5,407 nt of DNA from Omnitrophica bacterium GWA2_41_15 (GCA_919902485.1 CAKKRB010000035.1:1452-6858); one strand, 5' to 3'. Counted from the first letter of the stretch, positions 1 through 5,407 are shown. Notes: a model not told the origin generated them from the letters alone. Numbers and translations: made by a program.

Positions 1-3000
1 AATAGGCTCCAGATACTTTACTGACCTGGAGCCCAGGGCCTCTTCGCCATTAGCACTGGATTTAACTTGTATTACATAAGTCCCGTCATCTTCTTTAATA
101 ATGCTTGCAACTCTAATTTCACTTACTTGATTTGTCTGCCTCCAGTTTAAATGCGTATCGCCAGGATATGGAATTCCATCATAGAAAGAATTGCTTGTAC
201 CAGGTATTAGGCCATCCGGCCCTTTACCTGGAACAACATTTTCGATAATTTTTATATCAAACTCCTCAGGAAAACCAAACTTATCATCATATATTTTTCT
301 TACTGTTGTAGAATTTAGTGGTTTGCCTCCTACCATTTCTATGCCTTGACTAAAAGTTTGGTATTTATCGTAAAAGGCCTTTTCTACTTCAGAATATGCG
401 TTTTTTATTCCGTCAAAATCATTCCTAAAGACATTAAAGGTTTTTGTATCTGGGATAATGCCTCCATCTGGCTTCCCTAATTCCCTATCAAGCTTAATAT
501 AACCCGTAGCCAGGCCTTCAAGCATCCAGTTGATGCCGTAAACATGGTAGCCATTGCCTTTGTAAAGTTTTTTGGTGACTGGGTCAAATCTTACCACCTT
601 TGCAAATGATATTGATGGCCCTGCCTTCTTTTTGCTTGTATTGCCTGAATAAACATCTGCTTCTCTTACGCCTTTTTCCTTCTCACCACCCTCATCAGCA
701 ACAAATTTCATTGCATGAATACTGGAGGTGCTCTCCTCTCCGATATCATCAACCCATATCTCTTGATTTGCGCCGTCTAGCCCAGGCTCAGTAATAGGTT
801 TTATAACTATTTTTTTACTGGTATCGGTAGTTTTGCCTGTAGTCTGGTTATTGTCTTTTGTTTTTGTATAGTATCTAATGTCTCTTGTTGTGCCAATACC
901 TTCTCTGTCCAGAAACAGATTAGAAGTGCTATCATGATATGCCCAGGCTTTTTGGCCTTGTATTTCGTTGCCATTCTCATCTTTCACTGGATCTTCTCTC
1001 CAGCCTTTATTCTTTTGAATAAGCCTTATGCGCCTGTGGTTTCTGTCGATAATCTCCCCGCTGCCATCTACACCTGTTCCAACTTCTCTCCATAGTTCCA
1101 TTCTACTTGTAGCGCTCTTCATTAAAACATACCGAGTTACCTTGTCGTTTTTAGACCAATCCCATGGCTTACGAATAAACTCTTGATAGACATCCTTGCC
1201 ATTCACATTATCACCCGAACCTTTTGAGTGCCGCACATCACGATCAAACCCTGAACTATCTGTGAATTTTAACTTCCATGTTTCATTTTGATTTGACCAT
1301 GTTTGGCCATTAGTCCCATAGTCACGCGTAAATTCATATGTAGATTTCCCGTCATTAGAAGTAATGACCCATGTCTCAGACTCACTATAACCCCATATCC
1401 AGCCGCCTGTTTGCTGATCGTGCCCATCTAACATTCTATAATAACTGGAAGTGTCTATAAAACTGTAGGTAATAGATGCTTCATTCCAATTCCCTGGATA
1501 CCCATGCGCAATATAGTCTGCTAATTCTGAAGAATTACTAGGATTATACCCTGTGGGCGGTGCTTTAAACCTGGGATCGGATGGGCCTACTTTATTAATG
1601 GGAACCTTGCGCGTAAAACCAGGAGGTTCGTCAGGTATCGGCGGTGCGCCTGATTCAGCTCCTCTTATTATTTTTAATTCCTCAATAGGTAAGGGGGTTA
1701 TATTTGCAGGCAGATTCAGTGTTAATATATTGCCATTCCATATATTATTAAATTCTTCCACCGTAGAAGTAACTTCTTTTCCATTATCAATATATTTCAC
1801 ATTTCCGTCTTTTATCTCAGTAACTATAACGTAGTGGTTACCGCCTACATGCGCAATCACTGATTCACCCATGTCTTTTAGCTGGTCAAATGTCAATCGC
1901 GCTCCTTTCAGGACCGCGCCTTTTGACTCTGCCGCCTTTATAATAGAATACATTGAGAGAAGTAGCTCACCTGTTGCATTTTCAGGTGTAATAACGCCTG
2001 TCAAAATATCAACCAATAACGCTGTGTGGGCCAGTTCCTCTTTTGTAACTCCTATTCTTAAAGTAGAAAGCATATTATATAAGACATCCACTGCGCAGTT
2101 TATGACTTTTGTGGTTGCCTTATAAAGCCATGTGATAATAGTAGCTATCCCTGCGCTTGTCAGGTTCACTATTGCCACATTCCCAAGGCCAATGCTTTTT
2201 AAGAAAGACTCTTTTTCCGGCTGGGCCATAGCCTGGAGGCTCTGTAACTTATTCTCTAGATCAGACAGCATCCCACCGGTATCTGAAAATGGATTTAATA
2301 AATTGCCTTCTGTGGAAGATTTAATGACCCTTGCCTCGCCGTTTATAATCGCATAATCCTGAACCGTGTGGGTAGAGTAAGTATCTCCAAATACATCCTG
2401 GCCTGTAGTATCTGTATAACCCTGCGCATATATCAGATTTCCCACATCATTATAGATATACTCAACAACGCTTTCACTCGCAGTTTCTGAGCCAAATATG
2501 TCTTCTGAGCTATTAAAAGTAACAGAGGCTGTCCTCCTGGCCTGGGAAGCAATTATGTCATAATAGTCAATAGTCTTAGACGAGGTCCTGTTCCCAAATA
2601 CATCCAGGCCTTCTGCAGTGCTGTATCCAACAGCATCAACCATAAGATTTTTATCGTTATATTTATACTCTACAAAGCCTGTAACTGTGGTTTCTGAACC
2701 GTCTGCATTATCATATCTTGTCTGGCTGACATTATTGACTAACTTAAGCTCACCATTTACGAGCTGATATATATGGTCTGTGCTACCGCTATAGAAGTTT
2801 GCAAAGATATCTTCGCCATTTACTACAGTCTGGCTCACTGCGCTGGCTAATTTTTCCTTCTGGCTAAGCGGATCGTATTCATATGCATAGTTAGTGGTAG
2901 TCTTACTTTTACTTGTGCTTAAATCTAAGTTTTCCTGCGAATCCTCTGAAACCACAGAAATAAGCTTGTGGTCCTTATAAGTAGCTTTCCAGTCTGTAGT

Positions 3001-3999
3001 ATAGATATTCCCATAGCTGTCTTTTGTTATCTGGTGATAGCTTGTAAGGTCGTCGCCGTCATAAGTAGGATTTGACCAGTCTATTGTAGAGCTGATGTTT
3101 CCAAGGGCATCCCATACAATCTCATGGTATGAAGTGTATTTTTTAGCGCTATTATAGGCATCTCTGGTAGTAGACCAACCCCGAATATTAGTCGTTCCGT
3201 ATGGGTCAGTAATAGCTTCTATATAGCTCAGGAGATATTTACCTGCATTTGTTGTAGAATCAGCCCACCATACAGAATCAGGGGAATAAGTAGCATTGCG
3301 CCGCTGGATCTTTGTAACATTGCCAAGGGCATCTATAACCTCTGCATCATATGAAGTCATAAGCCTGTCGTTGTTATATCTCATGTTTTTAGTGTTTTTG
3401 ATGCTCTTATAACCGTAGGAATCAGTTATCGGTTCGTTTTCAATGGAAGAAGGAAGTCCGTCTGTGTAATTTACCCTTGACCCATCTTTATTTAGCGCAT
3501 AGCTGAATTCTCCTCCTGCTGCAGCGGCATTGGTCGTAGCGCCCCTTGCCTTATTCAGCTGGTCCTGGATATCCTGAACGCCCTGGCCTTTTTGCTGCTC
3601 TTGGAGATATATAGACTTATTTATCTGATATTGATTATAGATATTTCTTGTACGTTCCTGCTCTATGTTCTGGCGGCGCTGCATCTCTTCCATCTGGCGC
3701 TTCATCATTTCTTTTACAGTATCAAGCCTCTGGAATCCTGAATCTTCTTCATATTTTTTGGAAGGAATAAGCTGGCTTCTGAAGGAAATCTCTGTTTCTT
3801 CAGGCTTTTTTGCAGGGCTTGGTTTTTTGAAAATATTTTTGGATATGAAGTCTTTTATTTTGGGGATAAAATTTGGAGTGGTTTTAAATAGCGGGAGTGG
3901 AGAAAAGTCTACGGCCCAGGCTATGTCATAAGATATAAAAGTAATAACCAATATAACAGCTATTACTTTAATCCATTTTTTGTTCTGCCAGTCTAACAT
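1..3999 (-). CDS. Giant exported repeat protein with C39-like peptidase domain (3' end outside window)
   Basis: Open for 1333 codons without a stop; the C terminus lies beyond position 1. The ATG at 3999 follows a GGGGG ribosome-binding stretch (4008-4012) with 8-nt spacing and lies just past the riboswitch terminator. Residues 1-29 are a typical Sec signal peptide: basic KKWIK, a hydrophobic core at 12-24, then an AWA cleavage motif at 27-29. Residues 30-85 are Pro/Lys-rich. Residues 86-150 are Gln/Glu/Arg-rich and look coiled-coil. Residues 190-340 carry short S-Y-x5-D-x-[LY]-G repeats that faintly recall YD/RHS proteins. Residues 370-560 carry repeats of about 69 aa with D-[IV]-F-[GA] motifs. 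Residues 630-765 resemble a C39 papain-like peptidase (Cys635, His722, Asp738). Residues 780-1333 are polar, rich in Trp, Tyr, Gly and Asp, probably beta-rich, and unrecognised. Inferred role: exported surface or secreted protein controlled by a cyclic-dinucleotide riboswitch. Its exact function is unknown; the frame and export signal are secure. Confidence 0.93.
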   Translation of the reverse strand, partial: MLDWQNKKWIKVIAVILVITFISYDIAWAVDFSPLPLFKTTPNFIPKIKDFISKNIFKKPSPAKKPEETEISFRSQLIPSKKYEEDSGFQRLDTVKEMMKRQMEEMQRRQNIEQERTRNIYNQYQINKSIYLQEQQKGQGVQDIQDQLNKARGATTNAAAAGGEFSYALNKDGSRVNYTDGLPSSIENEPITDSYGYKSIKNTKNMRYNNDRLMTSYDAEVIDALGNVTKIQRRNATYSPDSVWWADSTTNAGKYLLSYIEAITDPYGTTNIRGWSTTRDAYNSAKKYTSYHEIVWDALGNISSTIDWSNPTYDGDDLTSYHQITKDSYGNIYTTDWKATYKDHKLISVVSEDSQENLDLSTSKSKTTTNYAYEYDPLSQKEKLASAVSQTVVNGEDIFANFYSGSTDHIYQLVNGELKLVNNVSQTRYDNADGSETTVTGFVEYKYNDKNLMVDAVGYSTAEGLDVFGNRTSSKTIDYYDIIASQARRTASVTFNSSEDIFGSETASESVVEYIYNDVGNLIYAQGYTDTTGQDVFGDTYSTHTVQDYAIINGEARVIKSSTEGNLLNPFSDTGGMLSDLENKLQSLQAMAQPEKESFLKSIGLGNVAIVNLTSAGIATIITWLYKATTKVINCAVDVLYNMLSTLRIGVTKEELAHTALLVDILTGVITPENATGELLLSMYSIIKAAESKGAVLKGARLTFDQLKDMGESVIAHVGGNHYVIVTEIKDGNVKYIDNGKEVTSTVEEFNNIWNGNILTLNLPANITPLPIEELKIIRGAESGAPPIPDEPPGFTRKVPINKVGPSDPRFKAPPTGYNPSNSSELADYIAHGYPGNWNEASITYSFIDTSSYYRMLDGHDQQTGGWIWGYSESETWVITSNDGKSTYEFTRDYGTNGQTWSNQNETWKLKFTDSSGFDRDVRHSKGSGDNVNGKDVYQEFIRKPWDWSKNDKVTRYVLMKSATSRMELWREVGTGVDGSGEIIDRNHRRIRLIQKNKGWREDPVKDENGNEIQGQKAWAYHDSTSNLFLDREGIGTTRDIRYYTKTKDNNQTTGKTTDTSKKIVIKPITEPGLDGANQEIWVDDIGEESTSSIHAMKFVADEGGEKEKGVREADVYSGNTSKKKAGPSISFAKVVRFDPVTKKLYKGNGYHVYGINWMLEGLATGYIKLDRELGKPDGGIIPDTKTFNVFRNDFDGIKNAYSEVEKAFYDKYQTFSQGIEMVGGKPLNSTTVRKIYDDKFGFPEEFDIKIIENVVPGKGPDGLIPGTSNSFYDGIPYPGDTHLNWRQTNQVSEIRVASIIKEDDGTYVIQVKSSANGEEALGSRSVKYLEPI
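1705..2112 (-). other. Peptidase C39-like domain inside the giant protein (residues 630-765)
   Basis: Cys635 opens a helix-like segment (NCAVDVLYNML). An Ile/Leu-rich helical stretch follows, then VIAHVGGNHYVIV with His722, then YIDNGK with Asp738, and a final EEFNNIWNG segment. This order, the GG-x-HYVIV strand, the 16-residue His-to-Asp spacing and the closing Glu-Glu-Phe...Trp-x-Gly segment are all typical of C39 papain-like peptidases, which cleave after double-glycine leaders in ABC exporters such as ComA. Cys-to-His is 87 residues, slightly longer than in ComA. The Gln usually found six residues before the Cys (oxyanion hole) is Thr629 here, so activity is uncertain. No ABC-transporter parts lie next to it. 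Whether it processes its own chain or binds peptides cannot be told. Confidence 0.65.
2320..2892 (-). repeat. Protein-level ~69-residue tandem repeats with D-[IV]-F-[GA] motif (residues 370-560)
   Basis: VEYxYND at 443-449 recurs as VEYIYND at 512-518, a 69-residue period, and a weaker copy (YAYEYD) begins at 371. Each unit continues into a GY-ST or GY-TD segment and then DVFG (466-469, 535-538). A half-unit later comes DIFGSET (500-506), matching a diverged copy ending in GSET at 434-437; DIFA at 397-400 belongs to the same series. The anchor points 397, about 431, 466, 500 and 535 are 34-35 residues apart, so the 69-residue unit is itself two similar halves. The copies are diverged in DNA, which suggests old duplications rather than recent slippage. 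Confidence 0.6.
2980..3360 (-). repeat. Protein-level repeats, S-Y-x5-D-x-[LY]-G type (residues 214-340)
   Basis: Four units share Ser-Tyr followed seven residues after the Ser by Asp-x-[Leu/Tyr]-Gly-[Asn/Thr]. The Ser residues are at 216, 258, 290 and 320 and the Asp residues at 223, 265, 297 and 327. A fifth, partial Asp-Ser-Tyr-Gly lies at 193-196. Unit lengths vary from 30 to 42 residues, and a Trp often follows the Gly-Asn part (W275, W309, W337). The pattern resembles degenerate YD/RHS-type repeats, which form beta-rich shells in secreted proteins, but it lacks the full canonical YD motif. The repeat is seen in the sequence; the RHS link is only a suggestion. Confidence 0.6.
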
Positions 4000-4018
4000 C
4001 GGCCTTGCCCCCGCATTT

Positions 4019-4073
4019 AAAAAAAATAGCCGAATCGCCAAACTCTTAATACCTCTTTTCGGCAACTCGGCTA
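4019..4073 (-). terminator. Riboswitch expression platform: intrinsic terminator
   Basis: Reading the minus strand, a 5' arm (4073-4061) pairs with a 3' arm (4039-4027) over 13 bp, with two G-U wobbles and one U-U mismatch. One A belonging to the last pair is followed directly by eight U residues (4026-4019). The loop is about 21 nt (4060-4040). The 5' arm is made of the conserved 3' part of the aptamer (AGCCGAGUUGCC), and the P1 3' strand falls in the terminator loop, so aptamer and terminator exclude each other. Ligand binding should let transcription continue, giving an ON switch. The U-tract ends 19 nt before the start codon at 3999. Confidence 0.88.
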
Positions 4074-4136
4074 TCCTTGTCAGGATCCTTGGTTTTGCGC
4101 CCCATGATTACTCATGGTTTGCTATTATCGGAGAGG
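4052..4136 (-). ncRNA. GEMM-I (cyclic-dinucleotide-I) riboswitch aptamer, possible cGAMP-type variant
   Basis: The minus-strand RNA has the GEMM-I hallmarks. P1 is CCUCU/AGAGG (4136-4132 with 4056-4052). The conserved GCAAACC (4122-4116) leads into a 6-bp stem capped by a GUAA tetraloop (4117-4102, a GNRA loop as in the family), followed by GGGGCGCAAAACC. A second short stem, AUCCU-GACA-AGGAU, comes next, then the conserved AGCCGAGUUGCCGAA. The base just 5' of GCAAACC, at 4123, is A where c-di-GMP aptamers such as Vc2 carry G20. An A here is characteristic of the GEMM-Ib group that senses 3',3'-cGAMP. The family is secure; ligand choice (cGAMP, c-di-GMP or both) is an inference from that base. 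Confidence 0.9.
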
Positions 4137-4216
4137 CTAAACAATTTATTTTAAATACTTTTTAAATATCATTAATTAATCTTGAAAAATAAAAGACTAT
4201 ATTCCTTACACTATAT

Positions 4217-4245
4217 AGTATATACTATTATATATAAATTGTCAA
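4217..4245 (-). promoter_or_regulatory. Sigma70-type promoter of the riboswitch/giant-gene transcript
   Basis: A perfect TTGACA (-35, 4245-4240) is separated by 17 bp from TATACT (-10, 4222-4217), one mismatch from TATAAT. Transcription should begin near 4210, giving a leader of about 210 nt that contains the aptamer and terminator. Two overlapping perfect palindromes, ATAGTATATACTAT (4215-4228) and ACTATATAGT (4210-4219), cover the -10 and the start point and could be an operator, though such A/T palindromes also arise by chance. Confidence 0.8.
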
Positions 4246-4303
4246 TAGCAAACTTATTTAATATGTTTCAAAAGTAAAATTCAGCCTTAAAAACATCACA
4301 AAA

Positions 4304-4552
4304 TTATGCGCCTTTTTCAACCTTTGATTTTATGTCCAAAAGAAGTGCTATTATTTCAGCTGTTACCAAAAACATAAAGAAATACACTACTCCTAATAAT
4401 ATCCCTATGAAACCTGTTGCTCTTGGCGCTTCAGGAGTTCCTCCACCTATGAATATAACAATACTGGCTATTATTCCTACAGCTAAAGAAGCCCATGCTA
4501 AAACCTTGAATATTATAGTGCTTACTTCTAACAGTTTGTAATTCTTACCCAT
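4304..4552 (-). CDS. Small two-helix membrane protein (82 aa)
   Basis: This 82-residue protein has two hydrophobic spans, about residues 10-36 and 46-71, joined by a short Gly/Pro/Thr/Arg loop (GGGTPEAPRATG), with a charged, Lys-rich C-terminal tail. Both ends are probably on the same side of the inner membrane. No signal-peptide cleavage site or catalytic motif is visible, and I do not recognise the family. The ATG at 4552 follows a strong AAGGGGG Shine-Dalgarno (4564-4558) with 5-nt spacing, and this decides the strand over the overlapping plus-strand frame. An ATG-TAA start-stop pair sits between the SD and the start (4557-4552, sharing the A). The tRNA-Glu gene lies 73 nt upstream on the same strand with no terminator between them, so the two may share a transcript. 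I see no clear terminator after the stop either. Confidence 0.82.
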   Translation of the reverse strand: MGKNYKLLEVSTIIFKVLAWASLAVGIIASIVIFIGGGTPEAPRATGFIGILLGVVYFFMFLVTAEIIALLLDIKSKVEKGA

Positions 4553-4569
4553 TACATCCCCCTTTCTTT

Positions 4570-4592
4570 AACTTGTTTATTTTAAACTAGTT
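4570..4592. repeat. Imperfect AT-rich inverted repeat upstream of the small membrane gene
   Basis: Ten-base arms (4570-4579 and 4583-4592, AACTTGTTTA against TAAACTAGTT) pair with one mismatch around a 3-nt centre. The element lies just upstream of the Shine-Dalgarno of the gene at 4552. It could be a weak leader hairpin, a processing signal between tRNA and mRNA, or a protein site. No U-tract follows on the minus strand, so it is not a normal terminator. Confidence 0.35.
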
Positions 4593-4598
4593 ATAATA

Positions 4599-4618
4599 TT
4601 ATGATACTGTTATGATAC
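4599..4618. repeat. Short direct repeat (TTATGATAC x2) between tRNA-Glu and the small gene
   Basis: TTATGATAC occurs at 4599-4607 and again at 4610-4618, an 11-bp period, about one helical turn. It lies directly 3' of the tRNA and upstream of the gene at 4552. The spacing would suit two copies of a protein bound on one face of the DNA, but a chance duplication is equally possible. Confidence 0.4.
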
Positions 4619-4625
4619 GGTTAAT

Positions 4626-4703
4626 TGGTAGCCCTAAGGGGATTTGAACCCCTGTCTTCAGATCGAGAATCTGACGTCCTGGACCAGGCTAGACGATAAG
4701 GCC
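4626..4703 (-). tRNA. tRNA-Glu (anticodon CUC)
   Basis: All arms of the cloverleaf can be drawn. The acceptor GGCCUUA (from 4703) pairs with UAGGGCU (4636-4630) with a G-U first pair. The D arm carries the usual GG. The anticodon stem UCAGA/UCUGA encloses the loop UUCUCGA, with the anticodon CUC at 4667-4665. The T arm AGGGG-UUCAAAU-CCCCU is standard. The discriminator base is A at 4629, and CCA is encoded at 4628-4626. A CUC anticodon reads GAG. The gene is intact, and its own promoter lies about 120 nt upstream. Confidence 0.96.
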
Positions 4704-4823
4704 TTTTATTGTTCTCCAATCAGCATCTTTACCTGGCCTCATGCTTCTTCTTTTCAATCAAATTTCTTATTTATAATCTATCTAAGTTTGTCTATAAGTT
4801 TTTGCTTGCATAATGTAGCTACT

Positions 4824-4851
4824 ATTTTAATGATTTTTTTTGAATTGTCAA
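4824..4851 (-). promoter_or_regulatory. Sigma70-type promoter for tRNA-Glu (and possibly the small membrane gene)
   Basis: A perfect TTGACA (4851-4846), a 16-bp spacer with an A-run and TAAAAT (4829-4824) form a good -35/-10 pair on the minus strand. Transcription would start near 4817, leaving a 5' leader of roughly 114 nt that RNase P would remove from tRNA-Glu. Since no terminator follows the tRNA, the transcript may continue into the gene at 4552. Confidence 0.72.
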
Positions 4852-4894
4852 GGCGAAATTTAACTTTTTTTATACTCGATAAATAATAAAAACG

Positions 4895-4923
4895 TTGACA
4901 TAGCATATCTTATTAGGTATTAT
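4895..4923 (+). promoter_or_regulatory. Sigma70-type promoter of the FIST-domain gene
   Basis: A perfect TTGACA (4895-4900), a 17-bp spacer and TATTAT (4918-4923, one mismatch from TATAAT) point rightwards. The start point would be about 4930, only some 12 nt before the ATG at 4942. It diverges from the tRNA-Glu promoter, with 43 bp between the two -35 boxes. Confidence 0.8.
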
Positions 4924-4941
4924 TCTTTATAAGAATAAAAT

Positions 4942-5407
4942 ATGGCTACTGTAATAGGGACAGGTATAAGCACTAGATTAGATTCCTTCATGGCAGGCAA
5001 AGAAGCTGCCTTAAGCTCGTATTATCAAATAGGAAGAAGCGACCCAAGCATAATAATTACTTTTATATCAGCTATATTTGACCAAGAGGTCGTCATAAAA
5101 GGCATACATTCCGTAATAAGAGACATCCCTCTTTTAGGATGCTCCAGCGCAGGCAGTATATCAATCCACGGTTCTCATAAAGATTCCGTAGCTGTATTTA
5201 TCATAAGTTCAAATTCTATAGAATTTTCTTGCGGCATAGGCTATGATATAAGCAAAAATTCAAGGCTGGCTGGAAGTAAGGCCGCCAAGCAGGCTTCCAG
5301 CCATGCGCATAATATAAAACAGGCTTATATTATGCTCTCTGACAGCCTGGCTGGAAATAATACCGATGTCTTAAGGGGTTCCCAGGAAATACTCGGGACC
5401 AGGTTTC
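4942..5407 (+). CDS. FIST N-terminal-domain sensor protein (3' end outside window)
   Basis: The first 155 residues are in the window. They fit the FIST_N domain, a proposed small-ligand (amino-acid-like) sensory module found in signalling proteins of bacteria and archaea. Visible marks are an N-terminal helix with conserved alanines (GKEAALSS, 19-26), a strand SIIITFIS (36-43), the core IPLLGCSSAG (62-71) followed by DSVAVFIISS (81-90), and LSDSLAGNNTDVLRG (132-146), matching the second conserved block. There is no signal peptide, so it is likely cytoplasmic. The start is fixed: a TAA lies in frame at 4936-4938, and 4942 is the only ATG after it. No Shine-Dalgarno is visible and the predicted leader is about 12 nt, so initiation is probably close to leaderless. 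Any FIST_C or output domain (GGDEF, kinase, chemoreceptor) would lie to the right and cannot be seen. Confidence 0.85.
   Translation, partial: MATVIGTGISTRLDSFMAGKEAALSSYYQIGRSDPSIIITFISAIFDQEVVIKGIHSVIRDIPLLGCSSAGSISIHGSHKDSVAVFIISSNSIEFSCGIGYDISKNSRLAGSKAAKQASSHAHNIKQAYIMLSDSLAGNNTDVLRGSQEILGTRF

Noticed and set aside
600..794. Plus-strand 64-codon frame (600-794)
   Set aside because: Antisense shadow of the giant gene; low-complexity His/Leu/Pro composition and no start signal.
1553..2356. Plus-strand open frames of 74-93 codons (1553-1834, 1871-2125, 2132-2356)
   Set aside because: They lie antisense to the continuous 1333-codon minus-strand frame, with no ribosome-binding sites and no recognisable domains.
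3993..4016. Seven-codon minus-strand upstream ORF overlapping the giant gene start
   Set aside because: Its ATG directly follows the terminator U-tract with no ribosome-binding site, and the main gene's own SD lies inside it.
3665..4165. Plus-strand frames at 3665-3931 and 3980-4165
   Set aside because: The first is antisense to the coiled-coil-like segment of the giant gene. The second is antisense to its start, the terminator and the riboswitch.
4332..4541. Plus-strand 69-codon frame opposite the small membrane gene
   Set aside because: The minus-strand gene has a strong Shine-Dalgarno and two clear membrane spans; the plus-strand frame has neither.
4689..4742. Minus-strand 17-codon frame (begins MRPGKDADW) running from the tRNA leader into the D arm
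   Set aside because: Only a weak AAGAAG precedes it and it ends inside the tRNA, so translation would conflict with tRNA processing. Probably chance.
4644..4886. Plus-strand 80-codon frame across tRNA-Glu and its promoter
   Set aside because: It begins antisense to an intact tRNA and covers the tRNA promoter, and its product has no recognisable features.
5266..5356. CTGGCTGGAA direct repeat (5266-5275, 5347-5356) and inverted GGCTGGAAG/CTTCCAGCC (5268-5276, 5294-5302)
   Set aside because: They lie within the FIST coding sequence and follow from recurring Leu-Ala-Gly codons; no U-tract or other context suggests function.
1..5407. CRISPR array, insertion sequence, integrase or attachment site
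   Set aside because: I found no evenly spaced repeat-spacer pattern, transposase or integrase motif, or terminal repeats. The tRNA is intact, with no second copy of its 3' end in the window.

Overview
The window looks like a bacterial chromosome fragment: fairly AT-rich, with intact TTGACA-type promoters, a tRNA that encodes its own CCA end, a GEMM-family riboswitch and an intrinsic terminator. The very long secreted protein, its signal peptide and its embedded C39-like domain recall proteins from uncultured Gram-negative candidate phyla such as Omnitrophota. That placement is an inference from style, not something the sequence proves.

Layout. Positions 1-3999 (minus strand) hold one uninterrupted reading frame of at least 1333 codons that leaves the window at position 1. 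I checked it codon by codon and found no stop or frameshift. It encodes a giant exported protein: signal peptide, coiled-coil-like segment, two kinds of degenerate repeat, a peptidase C39-like domain and a long unrecognised C-terminal part. Upstream of it, also on the minus strand, lie a GEMM-I (cyclic-dinucleotide-I) aptamer (4052-4136), an overlapping terminator that must compete with the aptamer (4019-4073), and a strong promoter (4217-4245). Further upstream are a small two-helix membrane protein gene (4304-4552) and tRNA-Glu(CUC) (4626-4703). The tRNA promoter (4824-4851) diverges from the promoter (4895-4923) of a plus-strand FIST-domain gene, which starts at 4942 and runs off the right edge.

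How the parts work together. The most interesting unit is the riboswitch plus the giant gene. The 3' part of the aptamer is also the 5' arm of the terminator, so ligand binding should prevent termination and switch the gene ON. At the base that normally contacts one guanine of c-di-GMP (G20 in the Vc2 aptamer) this RNA has A. That base is the mark of the GEMM-Ib group, which senses 3',3'-cGAMP. The window may therefore show a cGAMP-controlled (or dual-specificity) switch driving a giant cell-surface or secreted protein. The FIST gene, a predicted sensor, is transcribed divergently, and nothing here links it to the switch.

The plus-strand open frames inside 1-3999, and those antisense to the tRNA and the small gene, are shadows and are not annotated.
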